A stretch of DNA of 48,901 bases from Ruminococcus sp. (lineage in GTDB: Bacteria; Bacillota; Clostridia; Oscillospirales; Ruminococcaceae). The notes beneath the pieces are model-generated. The model was not told the origin of the DNA and did not search any database. It saw only the letters and a list, made by a program, of their open reading frames with translations. Shown piece after piece: positions 42,006-48,901 of the stretch; positions within the stretch are counted from its first letter, which is position 1; each line of letters opens with the position of its first letter. The DNA lies in assembly GCA_015066665.1 (NCBI GenBank), contig SVNX01000019.1, positions 1 through 48,901 of the forward strand, in the 5' to 3' direction. The position numbers and the translations under genes are program-made.

Positions 42006-43913
42006 TTAGTCAAACATTTCACCCTTGAGGACTGCTTTCTTCAGCAGGCCAAGGTCAAAACCATTGATGCGGCCGTTGCCGTCAATGTCGCCGCCCTTGA
42101 CCAGATCAAGAGGCATTTGGATCGAATTGTAGATCAGCGTGTCTTCCAGACCCAGCAGATAACGCTGCATGTAGATGATGTCGAGCATGTCAAGCTTCCG
42201 GTCTACATATACATCACCCAGCGGTGTGGATACGTCCGGTGCGGTCGGATAAACCGTTGTCTCGGTCGTGGGAACAGCCGGTGCCGTTGTGGGCTCCGTC
42301 GTCGGTTCCGTGGAAGGCGTGCCGCTGCCCCATTCGCTCTCCGGAATCAGGGAGGCAACCTCATGGAAGGTTTGCTTCGGTGCATAGGCCGCATCCAGCA
42401 GCAGCGGATAGCCGTCCTTACGCCAGCTTGTGCCGTCTGTAATGCCCCAGAAGCATACCGCAGTGATGTTGGCGCCGTCCTTCTTTGCATCGACAATCGC
42501 CTGCATGATGTCGCCGTACATCTGGTTCTGCTTCTCGATATTGGCTGTGTTCTGCTCATATTCGGTGATGTCAAGTTCTGTCACCTGAATCTCCAGACCC
42601 AGCTGCTTGTACTTTGCCAGTGCCTGCTTGTAGAGATCCACGCTCGGGTAGTCCGTGTCAAGATGGGACTGCATGCCGATGCCGTCGATCAGATTCTTGG
42701 CCTTCAGATCGGATACCAGATTGTAAATGGCATCCCGCTTGCCCTCGATGTATTCGTTGTAATCGTTGTAGAAGAGCTTGCAGCCCGCAGGTGCATACTT
42801 TCTTGCATAGGTGAAGGCTTCCTCAATATAGGAATTGTTGCCGTAGATCATTGTCCACATGGACTGGCCGTTGGCAGCATCTGTGCCGGCAGCACGCAGG
42901 GAACCGTCCTCCATGTAGCACTCGTTCACAACATCCCAGCAGTAGAGGTCGAGGTTCGGGAACTGTGTTTCCACAGCCTCCATCACGTTCTTGATGTAGT
43001 TTTCCATACGCTGGGACATGACTTCCTTGGAGACAAACGCACCGGTGTCGGAGAAGTTCTCACGGAAGAACCACTCGGGCGTCTGGCTGTGCCATACGAG
43101 TACATGGCCGCGGACGGAAATATTGTTGTCCTCGCAGAATTTGAGGATGGAAGCACACTTGTCAAGCGTCACAACGGGATTGACATTGCTGCCGCTGGCC
43201 TGTGTGGCGGCCTTATTGAGCAGGTTTTCGGGCTTCATTTCGTTGCCGACGGTCAGACTGTTGAAGTGGTGCTTGGTCACTTCCTGTGCAATGATCGGGC
43301 TGATTTCCGCAGCGGTGGCTGCACAGCCGATCTTGAAATAATTGGCATAGATATCCTTGAGCGGGGTTTCGTCAAGGGCCGCTGTGCTCCAGCTGGCCTT
43401 GCCGGTGACAGTCACATCGTCCACATAGAAATCCGATGTGCCGCTGGTCTGGAAGTAGATCAGCGCATCCGTTGCACCGCTCGGGATGGTCAGCTCACCC
43501 GAGAGCTTCACCCATGTGCCCGCCTCTGCATCGGCGGAGGCAATGCCGAGGTATTCGCCTGCGGATTTGGCCATCAGCTGAATGGTCTCGCCCGCATTTT
43601 TCTGCATGACCCATGCTTCAAAATGGTAGGTCTCGCCGGCCACCATCACGCTGCTCATATCGCAGGCAGCACCGTGCCATGTGTCGCCGCGGCCGGTGAC
43701 ATAGAGACTGGCATTGCCGCCGTGAGCGGCATCGGTCACGGATGTGAGCGTGGTCGAGCCAAAGCTTGTCCAGCCGCTGGTGCTGCCCTCAAAGTCAGCA
43801 CTGTGCAGCAGTGCATCCGCAGCGGCAGTCTGCAGGGGCATCATGGCCGTGCTGCTGCAGAGCAGTGCGGCTGCCGTCATCAGGCATGCCCAGTTTTTCC
43901 CTTTCAGTTTCAT
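42006..43913 (-). CDS. cellulosomal GH10 endo-xylanase with CBM22-like module and dockerin
   Basis: The 635-residue product has a signal peptide (about 1-32) and a CBM22/CBM4_9-like module (about 35-172, ASLYVTGRGDTWHGA). The GH10 barrel (about 180-525) has acid/base Glu 331 in WDVVNECYM, nucleophile Glu 446 in QVTELDIT, and the family residues NEMKPEN and RGHVLVWHSQTPEW. A Pro/Thr/Glu linker (about 530-563) leads to a two-repeat dockerin (GDVYVDRKLDMLDIIYMQRYLLG; GDIDGNGRINGFDLGLLKKAVL). It cleaves the xylan backbone and should be bound to a scaffoldin. AGGAGG before the ATG at 43911-43913 rejects the 41-codon longer frame. The promoter at 43954-43982 is divergent from the DUF4832-like gene, so the two may be coordinately expressed. 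Confidence 0.97.
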   Translation of the reverse strand: MKLKGKNWACLMTAAALLCSSTAMMPLQTAAADALLHSADFEGSTSGWTSFGSTTLTSVTDAAHGGNASLYVTGRGDTWHGAACDMSSVMVAGETYHFEAWVMQKNAGETIQLMAKSAGEYLGIASADAEAGTWVKLSGELTIPSGATDALIYFQTSGTSDFYVDDVTVTGKASWSTAALDETPLKDIYANYFKIGCAATAAEISPIIAQEVTKHHFNSLTVGNEMKPENLLNKAATQASGSNVNPVVTLDKCASILKFCEDNNISVRGHVLVWHSQTPEWFFRENFSDTGAFVSKEVMSQRMENYIKNVMEAVETQFPNLDLYCWDVVNECYMEDGSLRAAGTDAANGQSMWTMIYGNNSYIEEAFTYARKYAPAGCKLFYNDYNEYIEGKRDAIYNLVSDLKAKNLIDGIGMQSHLDTDYPSVDLYKQALAKYKQLGLEIQVTELDITEYEQNTANIEKQNQMYGDIMQAIVDAKKDGANITAVCFWGITDGTSWRKDGYPLLLDAAYAPKQTFHEVASLIPESEWGSGTPSTEPTTEPTTAPAVPTTETTVYPTAPDVSTPLGDVYVDRKLDMLDIIYMQRYLLGLEDTLIYNSIQMPLDLVKGGDIDGNGRINGFDLGLLKKAVLKGEMFD

Positions 43914-43953
43914 ACATTTCCTCCTGAACATTAAAATTTTCGAAGTACTTTTA

Positions 43954-43982
43954 ATTATAGCACACAATTCACAGAAAATCAA
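43954..43982 (-). promoter_or_regulatory. promoter of the GH10 xylanase gene
   Basis: TTGATT (43977-43982), 17-bp spacer ending TGC, and TATAAT (43954-43959) on the minus strand. Confidence 0.83.
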
Positions 43983-44087
43983 CAGGATTTGCAAATTTAG
44001 GCAGATCCGGTTGCAAAAATTAGGCAAAGAGCACAAAGACTAAGAGAAATGATTGGAAGTCATGCAGCGGTGTTTAGAGAAAACCGC

Positions 44088-44116
44088 TTGCAATTCGTGC
44101 TGAAATGCGGTACAAT
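44088..44116 (+). promoter_or_regulatory. promoter of the DUF4874/DUF4832-like dockerin gene
   Basis: TTGCAA (44088-44093), 17-bp spacer and TACAAT (44111-44116), 35 bases before the start codon. Confidence 0.82.
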
Positions 44117-44150
44117 AAAAGCAGCAATCCAACCGGAAAGGATGATCTGC

Positions 44151-47099
44151 ATGAAAAAACGATGGCTGAGTCTGCTCTGTACTGCGGCACTGACGCTGAC
44201 GGCATTGCCGCTGCCGGCGAATGCGGCGGCACTGAAGGACGCCGGACTCAATTATACAGAATATACGGGCTACGACCTCGAATACCCCGACTGCGGCTTC
44301 ACCTCCACACCCTGGATCAATGCCGCACCGGGGAAGATCTGGACGATTTCGCCGACACGCTACACCCTCATGCTCATCGGCATCGGCGGGTATTCCTCGG
44401 CGATGAATGAGAGCGGCACGGACTATGATTTCGATGAGGCCTTTTTCACGAGCCTGCGCGGCTCTCTTGAAAACGCCCGAAAGAACGGTGCGATGGTCGG
44501 TCTGCGTTTCCGCTACGATGCGGAGGGGAAGGAAAACCCCGAGCCTGCGACCTTTGAACAGGTGCTGCGGCACATCGAACAGATCGGCGAGAGCGGCCTG
44601 CTGACTGAATATGAGGACGTGCTGTCCTTTGTGGAAACCGGCTTTGTCGGCTGCTGGGGCGAGCAGTGGGGCGGCAAATACACCTCCCTTGAGCACAAGG
44701 CACAGGTACTGGACGCCTTCCTGAACATCACACCCCAAAGCGTTGCTGTCACTGTCCGCACGCCCAATATCATGCGGCAATGGCTGAAGGACTACTGCGG
44801 CATCGAAACGACCGCCGCCGATATGTCCTACACGATCACAGACCCCGATCTTGCGGCAAAGGCGGAACGCATCGGTCTCTACAACGACGGCTATATGGGC
44901 TCGGACAGCGACCTTGGCACTTATTCGAACCGTGCCGGCGAGACCGCATGGCTGCACAATGCGCCCGCCTATGGCGGCGAATTTTCGGGCAATGACGGCT
45001 GGCGCATGAAGTACACCACATGGCAGCCGGAATATGCCCTGCCGGAGATGTACTATACGAATCTCGTCCGCATCAACAGCAATATTTACCGCACGAAAAA
45101 TGCGTCGCAGAATTTCTCTACGATGGAGGAAGCACAGGCGAAGCTTGATGAGATCCGTGCACTCTACGAAGCCTGCGGTCTGGGCGATTTCAACGAGGAG
45201 GGGACGATTGCCGCCTCCGACAACGAGGACGGTACATGCACCTATGTTGCACAGTGGAAGTGGATGGGCTATGATTCATTCATTTTTGATGAGGCGCTGG
45301 ATGCGAAGCTCGGCGTGAACTGCGATAACTCTGCCTTCTACGGCAAGGATGTCTATACCTTCATGCGTGCGCATCTCGGCTATCGCTTCGTGCTGCGAGA
45401 GAGCAAAATGACCGATGCCTCCGAAGCGGGCGGCGATCTGCAGATGCAGTTTTCCGTTGAGAATACGGGCTTTTCGGAAGCGCCGAAGGACAAGGAGGTG
45501 GAAGTCCTCCTCACAAACGGCACCCTTCTCTACACCTATGAGACCGATCTCAATGCGAGGGACTGGGCATCCGGTACGAAGACCACTGAAAAGCTCGCCC
45601 TCACGCTCCCGAAGACCATGCCGGGCGGTGACTGGGATGTCTACCTGCGCATCTCCGAGCGCAACGCCGACCCCGCCTATGATACGGCGTATGCAGTGAA
45701 ATTTGCGAATGAAGAATTGCAGTTTTCCGATGAATTACAGGCAAATTACATGGGCAGCCTGACTGTTTCCGGACAGGCGGATGCCGATGCGCCCGTCCGG
45801 CCCGATCAGCGGCCTGCCGGCTATTATCCCGACAAGCAGGCGATTCCCCTCAATGAAACCGATACCGTCAATCTCCTTGACAAGACATGGAATTTCACGG
45901 AGGACGGGCATTTCGGCTTCACCTTCCTTTATAAAATGGAGGGCGTGAAGAATCCTGTGCAGCTGGGCAACTGGTATGCGGGCTTCACGCTGAATGGTTC
46001 GGGCTACGGCTCGGCCTACACGACTTATGGTCTCAATACCCGCAATCAGGCGATCGAAGCGGATGGATATTACGCCCTGCACATCCCGTTCTACGGGGCG
46101 GTGTTCAACTGTCCGGATGTATCGACAACGGCCGGAAACAGCTTCCTTTCGGCGTTTACCATCAATGACGGCCGCAACTACTGGAGTGAGGATACCTTCA
46201 CATCGCTGAATGGTCAGGAGGATGTGAAAATCACGCCCCTTGGCTTTGTGGAGGGCGGTCATGCGGGCTATGCAGTGACCTTCCATCTCCCCGACGGCGA
46301 TGTGCAGTACACGGGTGAATACGGCTTCAAGGACACCTGCCACCAGAGCATCACGAATGTGCAGGCGGTGACAGCACTTTCGCTTCTCGATCGGCGCTGT
46401 CCGGAAACCACCACGGAAAACGGCATCACGATGCAGCTGCAGGGCTTTACAACGAGACAGGGGGATGCGGCGTGCCTTATCGATGACGATTTCATTGCAA
46501 TGGGTGAAATCGAGCTGTATCCGCTCTATCTGCCCGATACGGCAGCGACCGACTGCAACCGCACGGTTCTGACGCTGACGAATGGTGCGGATGAAAACGG
46601 CGTGCGCTATGTTCTCGATGACCGCACCATGACCGCCATGATCGGCGATGGCAGTGACTGGGAGAACAACAGCGGCTTCAACGGAAGCGGCACGCTGCTG
46701 CTGCCGGCCTTTGTGGAACAGGACGGCAAGGTCTACACCGTTACGGCCATTGGTGCCCATGCCTTCACAGCCCCCCTCACGCATGTGACTGTGCCGAATA
46801 CGATTCTTTCCATCGGGGAAGCCGCCTTCCGTAAAGAGACGGTGCTGCGTGTGTATGAAAGCGGTGTGCCGTCCGAAAATCCGGCGTTTGATGCCTATGC
46901 GCAGGAGACACTGGCCGATCGTGTGCTCTGCGGCGATGTAAATGAAGACGGCACTGTGAGCACAGTGGATGCGGTGCTGCTGCATCGCTGGCTGATGGGG
47001 GAGAGCGTGACGCTCGGTGCGGCACAGGCGGATGTGGATGCCAACGGCCGCCTCAATGGCTATGATCTTGCACTGCTGAGGAGAATGCTGCTCCAATAA
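44151..47099 (+). CDS. dockerin protein with DUF4874/DUF4832-like region and LRR segment
   Basis: The 982-residue product has a signal peptide (about 1-24). A TIM-barrel-like N-terminal region (about 30-330) reads GLRFRYD...EDVLSFVETGFVGCWGEQWG and looks like the DUF4874/DUF4832 pair. This is followed by the typical HLGYRFVLRESKM turn and a beta-sandwich (about 425-535). A second beta-rich region (about 560-760, NWYAGFTLNGSGYG) is unassigned. A BspA-type LRR stretch follows (about 855-905, LLPAFVEQDGKVYTVTAIGAHAF), then a dockerin (about 920-982, GDVNEDGTVSTVDAVLLHRWLMG; DVDANGRLNGYDLALLRRMLL). The invariant acidic cluster ETGFVGCWGEQW could be catalytic, so a glycoside-hydrolase role is plausible but unproven. 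AAAGGATG sets the start at 44151. Confidence 0.85.
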   Translation: MKKRWLSLLCTAALTLTALPLPANAAALKDAGLNYTEYTGYDLEYPDCGFTSTPWINAAPGKIWTISPTRYTLMLIGIGGYSSAMNESGTDYDFDEAFFTSLRGSLENARKNGAMVGLRFRYDAEGKENPEPATFEQVLRHIEQIGESGLLTEYEDVLSFVETGFVGCWGEQWGGKYTSLEHKAQVLDAFLNITPQSVAVTVRTPNIMRQWLKDYCGIETTAADMSYTITDPDLAAKAERIGLYNDGYMGSDSDLGTYSNRAGETAWLHNAPAYGGEFSGNDGWRMKYTTWQPEYALPEMYYTNLVRINSNIYRTKNASQNFSTMEEAQAKLDEIRALYEACGLGDFNEEGTIAASDNEDGTCTYVAQWKWMGYDSFIFDEALDAKLGVNCDNSAFYGKDVYTFMRAHLGYRFVLRESKMTDASEAGGDLQMQFSVENTGFSEAPKDKEVEVLLTNGTLLYTYETDLNARDWASGTKTTEKLALTLPKTMPGGDWDVYLRISERNADPAYDTAYAVKFANEELQFSDELQANYMGSLTVSGQADADAPVRPDQRPAGYYPDKQAIPLNETDTVNLLDKTWNFTEDGHFGFTFLYKMEGVKNPVQLGNWYAGFTLNGSGYGSAYTTYGLNTRNQAIEADGYYALHIPFYGAVFNCPDVSTTAGNSFLSAFTINDGRNYWSEDTFTSLNGQEDVKITPLGFVEGGHAGYAVTFHLPDGDVQYTGEYGFKDTCHQSITNVQAVTALSLLDRRCPETTTENGITMQLQGFTTRQGDAACLIDDDFIAMGEIELYPLYLPDTAATDCNRTVLTLTNGADENGVRYVLDDRTMTAMIGDGSDWENNSGFNGSGTLLLPAFVEQDGKVYTVTAIGAHAFTAPLTHVTVPNTILSIGEAAFRKETVLRVYESGVPSENPAFDAYAQETLADRVLCGDVNEDGTVSTVDAVLLHRWLMGESVTLGAAQADVDANGRLNGYDLALLRRMLLQ

Positions 47100-47145
47100 G
47101 TCGATGCGCTCCCGCTGACCCGCAAAATGATGTATGGCAAAACAA

Positions 47146-47172
47146 GAGCTGCCGTCCTGATGGACGACAGCT
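47146..47172 (+). terminator. terminator hairpin, left copy of the duplication around element B3
   Basis: GAGCTGCCGTCC / GGACGACAGCT hairpin preceded by CAAAACAA and lacking a T-tract. It is identical over 27 bases to 47445-47471. Confidence 0.85.
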
Positions 47173-47444
47173 GAGCTTGTCGAAAAAGGGGGCTTATTCA
47201 AAAAACTGCCCCCAGCCGGCTCATATCCTGTGCCGGCATACCACTCACATTCGAGCAGCATCTTGCCTCATATTCGGGCAACCCCAACCCCTCCCCCAAG
47301 GGGGGCTATATTTGGAGGGTACTGCGCGGCTTACTGCCGCCGTCCCCTCTGTCACTTCGTGACGTCTCCCCACCCCGTGGGGAGCAGCCCTCCACCCGCC
47401 AAAGGACTTCGTCCTTTGAACCTGATAAGTTTTTTCGACAGACT
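47173..47444 (+). mobile_element. terminator-associated repeat element, copy B3
   Basis: About 272 bp. It starts GAGCTTGTCGAAAAAGGGGGC and ends TTTTTTCGACAGACT, so the inverted termini are clearer here (TTGTCGAAAAA against TTTTTTCGACAG). It has the same core as B1 and B2. An extra segment of about 70 bp (about 47213-47285, with a GCCGGC...GCCGGC hairpin) is absent from B2. No coding capacity. Confidence 0.75.
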
Positions 47445-47471
47445 GAGCTGCCGTCCTGATGGACGACAGCT
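47445..47471 (-). terminator. terminator hairpin, right copy of the duplication around element B3
   Basis: Identical to 47146-47172 and followed by CTTCTTGTTATT, the T-rich half that the left copy lacks. It ends the GH44 gene on the minus strand. Confidence 0.85.
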
Positions 47472-47481
47472 CTTCTTGTTA

Positions 47482-48901
47482 TTATTTGAGCACCGCAGAT
47501 TCGAGCGAGAACAAACTCTTATCCAGCTGCACAATATTGCCGCTTGCATCGGTTGTGGTGTAGTTGTAGGTCATGATCTCCACGCTCTTGGCCTTGTCGG
47601 GAATCGCCAGCACCAGCACCAGCATGCCGTTTTCGTCAAAGGTATGCGTGCCGAGCTTTGTTGTGTCATTGTGAATCCAGATGCCGGCCTTGCCCGTCTC
47701 GGGATTGACCGTGACCGGATCCCAGTAGCCAAAGCCGATGTTCAGCTGATTGCCCGGTTCGCCCTTGAAGGTGCAGAGCACTGTCCGGCCGCCGAAGCCG
47801 TCACGGAATTTCCACTGACCGGCCTTGGTGTTCTCATAGGGAACCGCCACCGGCTCGGGTGCGGGGTTGTTCCGGTTGTATACAAGCTTCTTCAGCACGC
47901 CGAGATCAAAGCCGTTCACTTGGCCGTCTCCGGTCAGATCGGCCGCATCATAGGCAATCTTCACATCCCGGGCGAGAATATGACTGCCCAGATCGCAGAT
48001 GTCCTTGTCATCCACATAGCCGTCCTCGTTCACGTCACCGCGGATGGTGCCTGCTTCACCCATGATCTCCACCTGCACAACCGACAGTGCGGGCACTTCA
48101 ATGCGGAAGCGGTTGCCGTCAATGGCTTCCACAGTGTCCAGCAGCCGGATCTCGGGAGAATCGCCGGTGATGCCGTAGACCTTGGCGGATTTGTAGATGG
48201 TATCGGCATCCAGCTCGATGACCGCATTCTGCGTTTCGGTCTGGGATTTGTTTGTGAGGACAAGCGTCACACGGGAGGTGTCCGCTCCGTCAATGGCCGC
48301 ATAGGAGGTGGCTCTGACACTGTCGGAGGTCTCGGATGCGATCAGCGTATCGCCGAAGGCGGCGCCGTTTCCGTCGTAATTCGTGTAGAGGTTGATGGCG
48401 GCACACTGATATTCCATTGTTGTGTTCATACGCCAGATATTGGCTGCATAAATGCCGTTCTCTGCAAAGACGCCGAGCGTATCCGCTTCGGCCACCGCAC
48501 CGGAAATGTGGTCGCCGCCGCCGAAATTATACTCCGTCAGGGCAATTTTTGTGCCCGGATAATAGGCATCGATGGTCTCATGGATTCTTGGAAAAACAGG
48601 GAGATATTCCGCAAAATTGCCTGTGAGCCAGCTGTTTTCGAGATAGGTGTAGTCGTGCAGTGTGCGGGGGGCCTGCACTCTGGCTTCAATGCAGTCGGTG
48701 TGGGTGTAGTCCGTGCATTCTGTGACACGGCACTGTCCCTTGGCCTCGGAATAGTAGTGCACATCAATGACATCGACAAGCCGCTTGCCGTGCGCTTCCT
48801 CCGCCTTGCGCATCTCATCGAGATAGTAGGCAAGGAACCAGTCATACTCCGCAGACAGTGCCGCCCAGTCGGGGGCGTTATTGAAGGTGACATAGCCCGG
48901 T
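47482..48901 (-). CDS. GH44 glycoside hydrolase, 3' part, with internal dockerin and C-terminal module
   Basis: The open frame runs off the window at 48901 (about 473 residues visible; the N-terminus is missing). The catalytic part reads NNAPDWAALSAEYDWFLAYYLDEM, VIDVHYYSEAKG, SWLTGNFAEYLPVFPRIHE and ALTEYNFGGGDHISGAVAEADTLGVF. The last carries the GH44 nucleophile Glu in TEYNFGGGDH. A beta-sandwich typical of GH44 follows, then a dockerin (GDVNEDGYVDDKDICDLGSHILA; DLTGDGQVNGFDLGVLKKLVY). After it comes a further module of about 115 residues (GQWKFRDGFGGRTVLC...VEIMTYNYTT) that is probably carbohydrate-binding. GH44 enzymes are endoglucanases/xyloglucanases. The dockerin lies between modules rather than at the end. 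Confidence 0.95.
   Translation of the reverse strand, partial: PGYVTFNNAPDWAALSAEYDWFLAYYLDEMRKAEEAHGKRLVDVIDVHYYSEAKGQCRVTECTDYTHTDCIEARVQAPRTLHDYTYLENSWLTGNFAEYLPVFPRIHETIDAYYPGTKIALTEYNFGGGDHISGAVAEADTLGVFAENGIYAANIWRMNTTMEYQCAAINLYTNYDGNGAAFGDTLIASETSDSVRATSYAAIDGADTSRVTLVLTNKSQTETQNAVIELDADTIYKSAKVYGITGDSPEIRLLDTVEAIDGNRFRIEVPALSVVQVEIMGEAGTIRGDVNEDGYVDDKDICDLGSHILARDVKIAYDAADLTGDGQVNGFDLGVLKKLVYNRNNPAPEPVAVPYENTKAGQWKFRDGFGGRTVLCTFKGEPGNQLNIGFGYWDPVTVNPETGKAGIWIHNDTTKLGTHTFDENGMLVLVLAIPDKAKSVEIMTYNYTTTDASGNIVQLDKSLFSLESAVLK

Overview
The window looks like a chromosomal segment of a cellulosome-producing Ruminococcus-type gut or rumen bacterium (Bacillota, Oscillospiraceae). The evidence is a moderately high GC content, Gram-positive promoters with 17-bp spacers, lipoprotein and sortase-type signals, a type III glutamine synthetase, and at least seven secreted proteins that carry dockerin or dockerin-like modules. 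The species assignment is inference. I saw no rRNA, tRNA or CRISPR array.

Layout. 1-3.4 kb: a leucine-rich-repeat dockerin protein and glnN. 3.5-5.1 kb and 18.9-20.4 kb: two mosaic paralogues of a putative sortase-anchored surface protein, with nearly identical ends and divergent middles. 5.1-10.7 kb: a sugar-sensor/GGDEF-like/AraC regulator divergent from a large pectate lyase with a dockerin. 10.7-15.4 kb: two repeat-rich spacers, each ending in a complete promoter that drives a lipoprotein gene, with a FIST-EAL signalling protein between them. 15.4-18.8 kb: lipoprotein, Nudix hydrolase, then mnmA and nadA on the other strand. A MITE-like element lies in the nadA leader. 20.6-31.4 kb: secreted polysaccharide functions, namely a protein with an N-terminal dockerin, an SGNH esterase with a 66-Thr run, a Cthe_2159-like pectin/cellulose-binding lipoprotein, a clan-A glycoside hydrolase with dockerin, and a beta-sandwich/dockerin protein. 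31.4-35.5 kb: two small membrane proteins, a pyrimidine-nucleoside phosphorylase, an unknown lipoprotein and spoIIR. 36-41.3 kb: a glycolysis cluster (pgk, tpiA, gpmI) interleaved with small membrane proteins. 42-48.9 kb: GH10 xylanase, a DUF4874/DUF4832-like dockerin protein and the 3' part of a GH44 gene.

How it fits together. The dockerin enzymes (xylan, cellulose and pectin active) would be docked onto cohesin scaffoldins encoded elsewhere. The pectin-binding lipoprotein and the SPKTG proteins would act at the cell surface. The regulator next to the pectate lyase is a candidate for pectin-derived induction.

The most unusual structural signal is a non-coding element family (1-136, 22512-22722, 47173-47444). 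In its two complete copies it sits between convergent genes and inside a Rho-independent terminator, flanked by a direct duplication of the terminator hairpin. The left copy keeps the upstream A-tract and the right copy keeps the T-tract, as expected for insertion with a 27-29 bp target-site duplication.
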